Below are positions 31,898-41,005 of a DNA stretch of 64,000 nucleotides, one piece after another. Made by a program: the position numbers and the translations under genes. The stretch covers positions 23,170 to 87,169 of the forward strand of contig CAZUAQ010000022.1 of the NCBI GenBank assembly GCA_964618455.1, read 5' to 3'. Each line of letters starts with the position of its first letter. Within the stretch, counting starts at the first letter, position 1. This DNA is from CAZUAQ01 sp964618455 (GTDB taxonomy: Bacteria > Planctomycetota > Phycisphaerae > UBA1845 > PWPN01). The notes under the pieces were generated by a model. That model was not told the DNA's origin. It did no database searches and worked only from the letters and a program-made list of their open reading frames with translations.

Positions 31898-33517
31898 ATG
31901 AAGCGTCAGAAGAACGTGTTGATCGGCCTGCTCGGGACGACGCTCGATGCGGGGTACGGCGACGGCCGCTGGGAGCGGTGGCGTCCGAGCGTGGCCGTCT
32001 GCCAGCATGAGGAACTGCTGATCGATCGTTTTGAGATGCTCTACCAGAAGCGCTCGGAGCGGCTCAAAGAGACCGTCATGGAGGACATCGCCACCGTCTC
32101 GCCCGAGACGGAACTCCGCGCTCACCTGATCGACTTCGACGATGCGTGGGACCTCGAGGAGGTGTATGGTGGATTGCACGATTTCGCGCGGGCATACCCG
32201 TTCGAGACCGATCGCGAGAACTACCTGCTGCACATCACCACCGGCACGCACGTCGCCCAGATCTGCCTCTTCCTGCTCAGCGAGTCGCGTTACATCCCCG
32301 GGCGACTCATTCAGACCGCGCCGCCACCCAAAAAGAAGCAGACCCGCATCCCCGGCACGTTCCGCCTGATCGACCTCGATCTCTCCCGATACGACCGCAT
32401 CGCCCAGCGCTTCCATATCGAGCAGCGCGAGGGTCTCTCGTTTCTCAAGTCCGGCATCGATACCCGCAACGCCACGTTCAACCGGCTGATCGAGCAGATC
32501 GAACACGTGGCGACGCACTCCATTGATCCGCTGCTGCTCACTGGACCGACGGGCGCGGGCAAATCCCTGCTGGCCCGTCGCATCTACGAACTGAAGAAGC
32601 AGCGCCGGCAGGTGGAAGGCGCCTTCGTCGAGGTGAACTGCGCCACGCTGCGCGGCGACGCCGCCATGTCCGCGCTCTTCGGCCACAAGAAAGGTGCGTT
32701 CACCGGCGCGCTGCAGGATCGCAAGGGCCTGCTCCTGGCGGCCGATGACGGTCTACTCTTTCTCGACGAGGTGGGCGAACTGGGCCTGGACGAACAGGCC
32801 ATGCTGCTTCGGGCGCTGGAGGAGAAACGTTTTCTTCCGCTGGGGGCGGACACGGAACAGGCCAGCGCATTCCAGCTCATCGCGGGGACGAATCGCGACC
32901 TGACGGCGGAGGTGGCGTCGGGGCGCTTCCGCGAGGACCTGCTGGCGCGCATCAACCTGTGGTCATTTCCCCTACCGGGACTGGCGGAGCGGCGGGAAGA
33001 CATCCCACCCAACGTGGAATTTGAACTGGAGCAGTACGCCGGCCGCACCGGCGCTAAGGTGTCGTTCAACAAGGAAGCGTACCGGCACTTTCTCGACTTC
33101 GCGCTCTCCCCCCGCGCGACATGGACCGCCAACTTCCGTGACCTCAGCGCCGCCATCACGCGCATGGCGACACTCGCCCCCGGCGGGCGCATCACGAGGA
33201 AAGTGGTGAATGCGGAGATCGAACGATTGAATCGGGCCTGGAATCCACCGGGTGTGCGTGCCAATGACGATGATCGGGTTTCCGAAATCCTCGGCCGGGA
33301 ACGCGCCGACACGCTCGATCGCTTCGACCGTGTCCAACTCAACGACGTCCTGGACGCCTGCCGCGAATCTCGCTCCCTCTCGGATGCCGGGCGGAAGCTC
33401 TACGCCGTCTCCCGTCGCGAAAAGAAGCAACCCAACGACGCCGATCGCCTGCGCAAGTATCTCGCCCGCTTTAATTTGAACTGGGCCGATACAAAGCAGA
33501 TCCAGCCGAAGCCGTGA
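31898..33517 (+). CDS. rtcR: RtcR, sigma54-dependent activator of the RNA-repair operon
   Basis: 539 residues. Residues 1-185 form the RtcR sensory domain of CARF type (VLIGLLGTTLDAG, HLIDFDDAWDLEEVYGGLHD, YLLHITTGTHVAQICLFLL). Residues about 190-430 are a sigma54-interacting AAA+ domain: Walker A GPTGAGKS (216-223), the sigma54 loop GAFTGA (266-271), Walker B LLFLDEVGEL. The C-terminus ends in a helix-turn-helix (LNDVLDACRESRSLSDAGRK). In Salmonella and E. coli RtcR responds to RNA or tRNA fragments with 2',3'-cyclic phosphate ends. Divergent from rsr; an AT-rich segment with TATAAT at 31865-31870 lies before the ATG. Confidence 0.97.
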   Translation: MKRQKNVLIGLLGTTLDAGYGDGRWERWRPSVAVCQHEELLIDRFEMLYQKRSERLKETVMEDIATVSPETELRAHLIDFDDAWDLEEVYGGLHDFARAYPFETDRENYLLHITTGTHVAQICLFLLSESRYIPGRLIQTAPPPKKKQTRIPGTFRLIDLDLSRYDRIAQRFHIEQREGLSFLKSGIDTRNATFNRLIEQIEHVATHSIDPLLLTGPTGAGKSLLARRIYELKKQRRQVEGAFVEVNCATLRGDAAMSALFGHKKGAFTGALQDRKGLLLAADDGLLFLDEVGELGLDEQAMLLRALEEKRFLPLGADTEQASAFQLIAGTNRDLTAEVASGRFREDLLARINLWSFPLPGLAERREDIPPNVEFELEQYAGRTGAKVSFNKEAYRHFLDFALSPRATWTANFRDLSAAITRMATLAPGGRITRKVVNAEIERLNRAWNPPGVRANDDDRVSEILGRERADTLDRFDRVQLNDVLDACRESRSLSDAGRKLYAVSRREKKQPNDADRLRKYLARFNLNWADTKQIQPKP

Positions 33518-33523
33518 GACCGA

Positions 33524-36178
33524 TCAATCCGCACATTCCGGGTCGCTCAGCACGTTCGCTCCGCTGATACAGTTCAGGAAGAGTTCGACGTCGTCGGAAT
33601 CGATATCGATGTCCACATCGAAACGCCCCGGCTCGCAATTCGGATCGTTGACCGGCGTACCCGGGCCGGTGATGCAGGCCTGCATCCAGCCGAAGTCGTT
33701 CATGTCGACATCACCGTCACGATCGAGGTCGCCGGGCGTCGGCAGCGGGCAACCGGTCGCATCCACCGCCACGCCGGGCAGGCTTCCCGGACAGGCATCG
33801 CACGCATCCCCCACGCCGTCGAGGTCCAAATCGAGTTGGCCGGTATTGGCATCGGCCGGACAGTTGTCGAGCACGTTCACGATGCCGTCGCCGTCCATGT
33901 CATCATCGCAGACATCCCCCGTGCCGTCCGTATCCAAATCCGCCTGGTCGGCATTGGCGTCGTCGGGACAGTTGTCGCAGACATCACCCCAGCCGTCCTC
34001 GTCCTCGTCTTCCTGGTCCATGTTGGCGTCGTCCGGACAGTTATCCAGCGGACAAGTGGACCACGTATCAACCGGGAACCCGTAACCGTCGCCATCCATG
34101 TCCGTGCAGTCGTCGCAGACATCGCCCACGCCGTCCCCGTCGCTGTCGGCCTGAGAGACGTTGGCGGTCAGCGGACAGTTGTCGACGGTGTTCTCCACGC
34201 CGTCCTCGTCGAAGTCCAAAGCATGCACGTTCGCCAGCGGCAGCGTGATGTGTGAGGGATAGGTCGGCCCCATGTGGACGGTGTTGTCCGCCACAAGCGG
34301 TGAGGATCCTGGCCAGTTGCGATCCCACGCCTGCCCGGTGTTCGGATTCACATCGAAGCGCGGCGAATTACTCGACGAGATCGCCACGCGTAGGCGATGC
34401 CCTTCATTGATAACGATCGACGTGCTCCACAGATCGACCTCCACAGGAACCACCTGCCTCGGCGTCAAGAACACTTCGGTCGACGGCGATTGCCGATGCC
34501 GCGCGCGGATGATGCCGTCACCGATCAGCATGGATCGGCCGTCGGGATAGACGTCCGTCAGCTTGGCGGTGAAATCCGTGTCGATACGGTTCGACGAGAC
34601 GTACAGTTGAGCACGGATCCGCCCGGTGATTTCCAACGGCTTCGACAATGGCCCGCTGGTGTACAGCAGCACGTCCGGCCGATTCTCGATCGGAGCCTGA
34701 TCGTACGGGCCGTTGGTGCCCACGAATATGTAGTTGTTGCCGCCCAGCGTCGGCACGGGGTTGTTCGGGTCGAACGTATAGGTGGTGCTCTGATTCTGGG
34801 TACCGAGTTGCGTGGTCAACGTGCCCGGCTCGGACAGATAGAACGCCGTCTCCGTCGCGGGCGGGGGCCAGTCGTCCCGCGTCCGCCAGATGTTCCAGTC
34901 ACTCTCTGAACGAGGATCGTCCACGTCGCCCATGACCCAGTAGATCACGTGCGGCTGCGTCGCGACTTCGTTGACTTCCCCTTTGAGCCAGTAGGCGTTC
35001 CAAGGGCCGGAGTGCATGGCGGCGGGCGGGAACTTGCAGCTTTCCGGGAACGTCAGTTCACCGATGTTGTTGGTGATGCCGTGAATCCAGGGGCCCATGA
35101 TGAGGTACTGGTTGCCTTGGGCATTGCCCGCGCCGTGGTCTTGCAGGTTCATGAATCCTTCGATCGCCCCGTTGGAAAAGGCGTCGTACCAACCGCTCAG
35201 TCGCAGGCCGGGCACCTTCACCTGCGTGTACACGTCCGGGTCCGCCAGGTTCGAGGGCTCCCAGAAGGCGTCGTAGAACGGATGCGCTTCGATCTGCGTC
35301 AGGTGGTAGTTGTAATCATAACCCACGTTGATGAACCAGCCGTCGACGAGCGCTTCACGATAGGCCCCACCCTGGAAGACGGTTTCGAAGATGTTGCCCG
35401 TGGACAGGCCGACCCACTGGCTGGTCATGCCGTCCGTACCGCTGGCTGCCACGACTTCCGAAACGATGCCCGGACCGGACACGCCCTGTCCACCGATCTT
35501 GCCGTTCGACCACGGCTGCGCGCGAATCCACTCGATGGCGTCGTAACCGTCCTGCACATCCGAGATGAAACAGAAGCCCACCCCCTCGCTTCCGCCTCGC
35601 CCGCGCTGCAACTGCACGACCTGTACGTACCCGCTGTCGAAACTGCCCTGACTTTTCTCGGGACCGTACGTCGTCTTGAAGTAGATGGTAGGGAACGGTC
35701 CCTGGCCGAGAGGAAGATAAAGCTCGGTGTAGATGCCCACGCCGTCACTCATCGGCATGAGGAATACCTGTTTGCGCGAATCGACGGACACGTTCGCCAC
35801 GGTGGTGAAGCTCTGCACGCTTCCCGCGGTCACGTTGCCACCATCGTGGCGATCGACGCGCCAGTAATACGTCGTGTTCTTGTTCAAGCTGTAGAAGTCG
35901 TACGGATCAAAGCTGCCGCTCGATCCTGAACCGCTGCCCGGCTCCGCCGGAACAGTTCCGTTGGCGACCGCGTTGAAGTCCGTGGAAAAGTAGACCTCGT
36001 ACGACGTGGCCGGGCCGTAGTCAGCCCAGGTCAACACGACATCCGGATCGATGCTGTTCGCGCCATCAGCCGGAACGAAGGTGGCCCCGAATGCCCCCGC
36101 CGACCACCACGCACAAACCACGATGCCGAACCACCGCCCGAGCCTGGAACGTATCGCTCGAACCTCTTGACTGTCCAT
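33524..36178 (-). CDS. Secreted S15 (CocE/NonD) hydrolase with calcium-binding repeats
   Basis: 884 residues, exported (signal near 14-31). Order: an FN3-like domain (about 35-130), an alpha/beta hydrolase of the X-Pro dipeptidyl-peptidase/cocaine esterase family (about 135-470), its jelly-roll C-terminal domain (about 480-645), thrombospondin type 3 calcium repeats (about 655-795, DSDGDGVGDVCD repeated), and a dockerin-like pair (GDLDRDGDVDMNDF and FDVDIDIDSDDVELF). The triad is visible: Ser234 in QGVSGPG, Asp332 in SGWYDAFSNG, His366 in GPWIHG. GAGGGG precedes the ATG. The calcium repeats suggest a surface or extracellular role. Substrate unknown. Confidence 0.88.
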   Translation of the reverse strand: MDSQEVRAIRSRLGRWFGIVVCAWWSAGAFGATFVPADGANSIDPDVVLTWADYGPATSYEVYFSTDFNAVANGTVPAEPGSGSGSSGSFDPYDFYSLNKNTTYYWRVDRHDGGNVTAGSVQSFTTVANVSVDSRKQVFLMPMSDGVGIYTELYLPLGQGPFPTIYFKTTYGPEKSQGSFDSGYVQVVQLQRGRGGSEGVGFCFISDVQDGYDAIEWIRAQPWSNGKIGGQGVSGPGIVSEVVAASGTDGMTSQWVGLSTGNIFETVFQGGAYREALVDGWFINVGYDYNYHLTQIEAHPFYDAFWEPSNLADPDVYTQVKVPGLRLSGWYDAFSNGAIEGFMNLQDHGAGNAQGNQYLIMGPWIHGITNNIGELTFPESCKFPPAAMHSGPWNAYWLKGEVNEVATQPHVIYWVMGDVDDPRSESDWNIWRTRDDWPPPATETAFYLSEPGTLTTQLGTQNQSTTYTFDPNNPVPTLGGNNYIFVGTNGPYDQAPIENRPDVLLYTSGPLSKPLEITGRIRAQLYVSSNRIDTDFTAKLTDVYPDGRSMLIGDGIIRARHRQSPSTEVFLTPRQVVPVEVDLWSTSIVINEGHRLRVAISSSNSPRFDVNPNTGQAWDRNWPGSSPLVADNTVHMGPTYPSHITLPLANVHALDFDEDGVENTVDNCPLTANVSQADSDGDGVGDVCDDCTDMDGDGYGFPVDTWSTCPLDNCPDDANMDQEDEDEDGWGDVCDNCPDDANADQADLDTDGTGDVCDDDMDGDGIVNVLDNCPADANTGQLDLDLDGVGDACDACPGSLPGVAVDATGCPLPTPGDLDRDGDVDMNDFGWMQACITGPGTPVNDPNCEPGRFDVDIDIDSDDVELFLNCISGANVLSDPECAD

Positions 36179-36624
36179 CTTGCCCCTCGCGCGAATTCTC
36201 TATGTTGACTGATCTCTGCGATCAAAGGTCCCTGAGCCGAAGCTGCCTCGTGGCGTTTTCCTGTGAGCTTATCTTTCGCTTCGGTTCGTTTCGGTCACTA
36301 ATCACCACTCAATTTTAACTGCTTGCGGGCCTCATGGAAAGGAAGAAGCAGAATTCGCTGAACAATTGAGCAGCGCTGCCCCAGGAAGGGAGAACCAGAG
36401 AGAATCCTCCTTAACTATCTTTTATAAATATACTTATATTCCGAATAGCTGACTTTTCGCTATCTTCAGGTAGGCTTATCGACCATGGAAGGGATGGACT
36501 CCTCCCTGGCCGCTCAAGGGGTTTCAATGAATGGGCCCCCGAGCACTTGGCTGCGGAGGCCCATGGGTAGTTTTACCTGTACCGATCTAAATCCAACAAC
36601 GCCCCGGAATCCGCTGGCTACGGA
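36179..36624. other. Intergenic region, no gene seen
   Basis: 446 bases between two minus-strand genes. An AT-rich stretch lies at about 36410-36450. A hairpin ATGGGCC (36531-36537) / GGCCCAT (36558-36564) is followed on the plus strand by GTAGTTTTACC; it lies downstream of the aldehyde dehydrogenase stop and may end that transcript. A 61-codon open frame at 36485-36670 shows no protein features and overlaps the dehydrogenase. Confidence 0.4.
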
Positions 36625-38103
36625 TCAGCGGTCGCCGAGGTTGATCCAGACGGTTTTGGTTTCCGTGTAGTGATCGAGGGCGTCCTTGCCGCACTCGCGG
36701 CCGTGGCCGGAGAACTTGTAGCCGCCGAACGGCGCGGCCGGGTCGAAGGTGTTGTAGCAGTTCACCCAGACGGTGCCGGCGCGAATGCTGTCGGCCAGGG
36801 CGTGGGCCTTGGTGATGTCCCTGGTCCACACGGCGGCGGCGAGGCCGTAGATCGTCTCGTTGGACTCGCGAATCACGTCGTTGACGTTCTTGAAGGGCAG
36901 CACGGTCACGACCGGGCCGAAGATCTCCTCCTGGGCGATGCGCATCTTGTTGTTCACGCCGGTGAAGATCGTCGGCTTGATGAACCAGCCCTTGTCGCCG
37001 TGCCGCTCGCCGCCGGTCACGCACGTGGCCCCTTCCTTGTGGCCGAGATCGATGTAGCTCATGACCTTGTCGAACTGCTCCTGCGAGACCTGGGCGCCCT
37101 GCTCGGTCTGCGGGTCGAACGGATCGCCGAGGCGTCGCTTCCCGGCGAGATCGGCGAAGCGCTGGACGAACTCATCGTGCGCGGATTCCTCCACGAACAA
37201 CCGGCTGCCCGCACAGCATACCTCGCCCTGGTTGAAGAAGATGCCCGCCATGGCGCCCTGCACCGCCTGCTCCATGTCGGCGTCGGCGAAAACGACGTTG
37301 GGGCTCTTGCCGCCCAATTCGAAGCTGGTCCGCTTCAGCGTATCGGCGGCGCTGCGCATGATGATCTGCGCGGTTTCGTAATGACCGGTGAAGGCGATCT
37401 TATCGACTTCGGGATGGCGCACCAACGCATCGCCTGCGGTCTCTCCGAGCCCGTTGATGACATTGATCACACCCTCGGGATACCCGGCCTCGAGGGCGAG
37501 TTCCGCCATGCGCATGGCCGTGAGCGGCGTCTGCTCGGCCGGCTTGAGCACGACGACATTCCCCGTCGCCAGCGCCGGCCCCCACTTCCACGTGGCCATG
37601 AGCATCGGAAAATTCCACGGGATGATCTGGCCGCAGACTCCGACCGGTTCGCGCTTCGTGTAGCAGAAGAAGTTGCCCATGGCGCGATCGACCGGAATCG
37701 TGTCGCCGGTGACCTTGTCGGCCCAGCCGGCGAAGTAGCGGAACGTACGCACGACGAGAGGCAGGTCCGCGGCCTTGACTTCGGCGATGGGCTTGCCGTT
37801 GTTGAGCGTTTCGAGCGCCGCCAGTTCGTCGGTATTCTGTTCGATGAGGTCGGCGAGTTTGAACATGAGATCGGCGCGCTCGCGGGCGCTGAATTTGGAC
37901 CAGGGCCCCTCGAAGGCGCGCCGCGCAGAGGCGACCGCGCGGTCCACGTCCTCCTTGTCACTGGAGGCGACCTGGGCGATCACCTCGCCGGTGGCGGGAT
38001 TAAAAACGTCGAAGGTCTTGCCGGAGGAGGCATCGACCCATTGGCCGTCGATCAAGTTCTGGGTCAAGCGTACTTTCGGGCGTTCGAGGGTCATGGTGGA
38101 CAT
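36625..38103 (-). CDS. NAD(P)-dependent aldehyde dehydrogenase
   Basis: 492 residues, typical for class 1/2 aldehyde dehydrogenases, which oxidise aldehydes to acids. Seen are the Asn region IIPWNFPMLMATWKW, the catalytic Glu in FELGGKSPNVVF, the catalytic Cys in NQGEVCCAGSRLF, and the C-terminal EEIFGPVVTVLPF and PFGGYKFSGHGRE. The Rossmann glycine segment reads FTGHYETA where most relatives have FTGSTEVG, which may change cofactor contacts. GGAG lies eight bases before the ATG; an ATG three codons in is also possible. No neighbour points to a specific aldehyde. Confidence 0.95.
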   Translation of the reverse strand: MSTMTLERPKVRLTQNLIDGQWVDASSGKTFDVFNPATGEVIAQVASSDKEDVDRAVASARRAFEGPWSKFSARERADLMFKLADLIEQNTDELAALETLNNGKPIAEVKAADLPLVVRTFRYFAGWADKVTGDTIPVDRAMGNFFCYTKREPVGVCGQIIPWNFPMLMATWKWGPALATGNVVVLKPAEQTPLTAMRMAELALEAGYPEGVINVINGLGETAGDALVRHPEVDKIAFTGHYETAQIIMRSAADTLKRTSFELGGKSPNVVFADADMEQAVQGAMAGIFFNQGEVCCAGSRLFVEESAHDEFVQRFADLAGKRRLGDPFDPQTEQGAQVSQEQFDKVMSYIDLGHKEGATCVTGGERHGDKGWFIKPTIFTGVNNKMRIAQEEIFGPVVTVLPFKNVNDVIRESNETIYGLAAAVWTRDITKAHALADSIRAGTVWVNCYNTFDPAAPFGGYKFSGHGRECGKDALDHYTETKTVWINLGDR

Positions 38104-38394
38104 GATGGAGTCTCCGCGATTGGGGCTGGTGGATCCGATACCGATGGCACGATGCGGGCAAGGCTGCGCTTCCGGTCCTCCGCTGGGATCCCGTGACGCA
38201 GGTTTTGACGTTGAACGGATAAGTCAGATGCCCTGAACTGCATCTTGATTTTAGCGTCCGTGGCTGCATGTGCAAGATAGAACGCGATATGCCAAGGGTG
38301 ATCCGGGTCCTCAGGCATTCGCCGAAACGGCGGGAGCAGGCTATTATGGAGCCGTACGCACCGAAACGATCCGACGTTCACCCCCGATTTCCCC

Positions 38395-39885
38395 ATGAGC
38401 GACAAGCAGGCACTGCATCATCATCCCGACGCCGATCCGGAAGTCCCCGGCAGTGGCGCTGCCATGGATCCGGTGGACACCTCCGGCGGATCGGAACGGC
38501 TTACCCTGCGCTACCTTCTGTGGTTCAGCCTGCCGCTGGCGTTGACCTTTCTGATGATGTCCGGCTCGGCGCCGATCGTGAGCGTGGGCATCGCCCGGAT
38601 GCACGGGGCGGCGGGCGAGCGCACGCACCTGGCGGCGTTCCTGATGACGTTCGTCACGGCATTGACCATTTACAGCCCGATGTTCGTCGCGCGGAACGTG
38701 GCCATCCGGACGATTCACGACCGCCGGTCGCTCAAGCGTTACGTGGCTTTCGTCGGCGGATGCGGACTCGTGAACGCGCTGGTCCTGCTTCTGGTCAGCC
38801 GCGTCGATCTGTTCGGGCACTTCGTCTACGGGATCTGTCTCCATGCCGATGCCGAGATGGAGGCGATGGCGCGCCAGGGGCTGCTGGTCTTCGTGCCGGT
38901 GCCGATCCTGGTCGCGCTGCGCGGGTTGGGCCAGGGTTGCCATATCACCAACGAGAACAACTGGTACGTCGGCTTCGGGACGGGTCTGCGGCTGATCATG
39001 ATGGCGGTGTTCGTCTTCGGCTACGGGATCCGGTCCGAATTGAGCGGCCCGATCCTCGGCGGGCTCACGTATCTCATCGGCATCGGCTCGGAGACGGTGT
39101 TCGTGCTGGCCATGCTCTGGAACAAGCCGCAGTGGACGGTGTACGAGAGCGGTCCGGTGCTGTCGTACGCGCAGTTCGCCCAGTACGCCTTCCCACTGAT
39201 GAGCGGCGCGTTCTTCAATCAGCTCTCCGGGCCGATCCTCATCCACCTGATCAACAAGGGGCGCTTCCCTGACGAGAACGGGGCTACGTTCGACCTGATG
39301 CGTGGCTCGGCGTGGCTGATCTTCAGCACGCTCATGTCGCTTCAACCGGCAGTGCTCCGCCACGCGACGTCGCGCCACAACCTGGGCGTGATTCTGAAAT
39401 ACGCCGGCGCCCTGCTCGCATGCCTGACCACGGTGGCGGTAGTGCTGGCCACGACACCGCTCAAGCACTGGCTGTACATCGATCTGTTCAACGTGGACAA
39501 CGCGAAGATCGTGGAACTGACTTACCTGTGCCTGTTCTGGTTGATTCCGATCCCGCTGATCAACGTGGCGAACCTGTTCACCTCCGCGTTGCACACGCGG
39601 TCGGGCCGGACACTGTGGGTGACGGCGGGCAACGGGCTCGGGCTGGGACTGCTGGTGCTGGCGGGAGTGGTGCTGGAAAAAGGCACGTACGACGGGGTGA
39701 TCGTGGCGGTCGTGGGCAACGCGGTGTTCTATCTCGCCGCCGCCACGGTCCAGACGATCGGCCTGCTGAACGGAGGCCTGGCGGCCGCGCTCTCCCCGAA
39801 GCACCTGGCGGACACGATGGAAGCCGAGGCGGAACGCCGCGGGGCCATGCGCGCGAGCCCGCAACCGGTCCCGGAGCGCGCGTAG
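38395..39885 (+). CDS. Polytopic membrane transporter, MATE/MOP-like
   Basis: 496 residues with about twelve hydrophobic segments in two similar halves, beginning LRYLLWFSLPLALTFLMMSG and again after SYAQFAQYAFPLMSGAFFNQ. This layout is that of the MOP exporter superfamily (MATE, polysaccharide flippases, ANKH-like). The short soluble N-terminus is His/Asp-rich (HHHPDADPE). The match is by topology and the repeated Pro-Leu helix starts, not by a diagnostic motif, so the substrate is unknown. It is transcribed away from the aldehyde dehydrogenase and converges with the isomerase-like gene. Confidence 0.75.
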   Translation: MSDKQALHHHPDADPEVPGSGAAMDPVDTSGGSERLTLRYLLWFSLPLALTFLMMSGSAPIVSVGIARMHGAAGERTHLAAFLMTFVTALTIYSPMFVARNVAIRTIHDRRSLKRYVAFVGGCGLVNALVLLLVSRVDLFGHFVYGICLHADAEMEAMARQGLLVFVPVPILVALRGLGQGCHITNENNWYVGFGTGLRLIMMAVFVFGYGIRSELSGPILGGLTYLIGIGSETVFVLAMLWNKPQWTVYESGPVLSYAQFAQYAFPLMSGAFFNQLSGPILIHLINKGRFPDENGATFDLMRGSAWLIFSTLMSLQPAVLRHATSRHNLGVILKYAGALLACLTTVAVVLATTPLKHWLYIDLFNVDNAKIVELTYLCLFWLIPIPLINVANLFTSALHTRSGRTLWVTAGNGLGLGLLVLAGVVLEKGTYDGVIVAVVGNAVFYLAAATVQTIGLLNGGLAAALSPKHLADTMEAEAERRGAMRASPQPVPERA

Positions 39886-39906
39886 GCGAGCGATCTCGTC
39901 ACCGTG

Positions 39907-40824
39907 TCATCTCTCCGTCACGGGGCGCGACCACGCCTCCCACAACGCCTTGTAGAACTTCATGAACCTGACGTTATCTTCCAGGCTCCCCTCCTTCAGC
40001 GGACGCGCTTCGACCATGACGAACCCGTCGTAGCCGGTGGCATTGAGTCGCTGGAAGAAGTGCTCATAGGGATACCCGTTCACCAACTCGTTGACGTGCA
40101 CATGGCGGATGTACGGCCGCATCATGTTGAAGTTGGCGTCGAACGTTTTGCCTTCGCCGTCGACGTTCTTGTTGCAGTTCCACGTCACCGCCACGTCGGG
40201 ATGATCCGCGATGGTCATCATGGTGTGCATGTGCTTGGGCTCCGATGTTCCCCCGCCGTGCATCTCGCAACAGACCGTCACGCCGGAACCCTCCGCCGCC
40301 TCGCCACAGGCACGCAGCGATTCGCCGATCTGCTGCAGTGTCTTCTCCTTGCTCACGTCCTTCGGGAATCGATTGGGCCGCACCTTGACTCCCTTGCCTC
40401 CGAGATCATGAGCCAGCTCGATGAAGCGCTTGGTCTCCTCGATATTTCTGCGGACCACGGCGGGATCGGGCGAGTGAAATTCGCAGGCCGACCCCGGACC
40501 CCAGATCACGACCCCCGCATCCTCGAACCGCTTGCGGATCTCGCGGCGCTTCTCCTTCGAGATGTCCGGCTCGACACCGTGGGCATGCGTTGATCGAAAC
40601 TCGACCGCCGCCAGCCCGATCTCGGGATACTTTTCCAGAATCGTCTCCAGGCTCCAGTCGTGGGCGACAAAGTACGTCACCATGCCCAGACGCATCTTTC
40701 GGGCCGACGCGCGATCCGACCTTTCTGGAGGCGCCGCCTTTGCGATCGAGGTCCGGCCCACGAGCGCGGCCGAAGCGGCCGCCGACATCCCCAGCAACGT
40801 TCGACGATCCATTCGAGATTTCAT
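39907..40824 (-). CDS. Tat-exported sugar phosphate isomerase/epimerase-like TIM barrel (second)
   Basis: About 305 residues. The Tat signal is clear (MDRRTLLGMSAAASAALVG). The barrel carries the metal-ligand pattern of the family: GLAAVEFRSTHAHG, TVCCEMHGGGTSEP, VAVTWNCNKNVDGEG, HVHVNELV, and GFVMVEARPL near the end. It is a distant relative of the protein at 6306-7244. Planctomycetes carry many such exported barrels, often linked to polysaccharide or inositol use; the substrate is not known. The ATG at 40824 has GAGGAG eight bases upstream; a GTG two codons earlier is less likely. Confidence 0.85.
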   Translation of the reverse strand: MKSRMDRRTLLGMSAAASAALVGRTSIAKAAPPERSDRASARKMRLGMVTYFVAHDWSLETILEKYPEIGLAAVEFRSTHAHGVEPDISKEKRREIRKRFEDAGVVIWGPGSACEFHSPDPAVVRRNIEETKRFIELAHDLGGKGVKVRPNRFPKDVSKEKTLQQIGESLRACGEAAEGSGVTVCCEMHGGGTSEPKHMHTMMTIADHPDVAVTWNCNKNVDGEGKTFDANFNMMRPYIRHVHVNELVNGYPYEHFFQRLNATGYDGFVMVEARPLKEGSLEDNVRFMKFYKALWEAWSRPVTER

Positions 40825-41005
40825 GGGCACGACTCCTCAGCCTCGTTCGGCCATAAGATTCCCGTCATTCAATTGCGAGAACACGCGCAGGCGTCATTAA
40901 ACGCCCCGCCCCCCGCAGGGTCAAACCCCCCGCTTGCGATGCCCGTGCAGAGCGGACTATGATGAGCCAGATACACGACCGCCACATATTCGACAGGGAG
41001 GTCAC

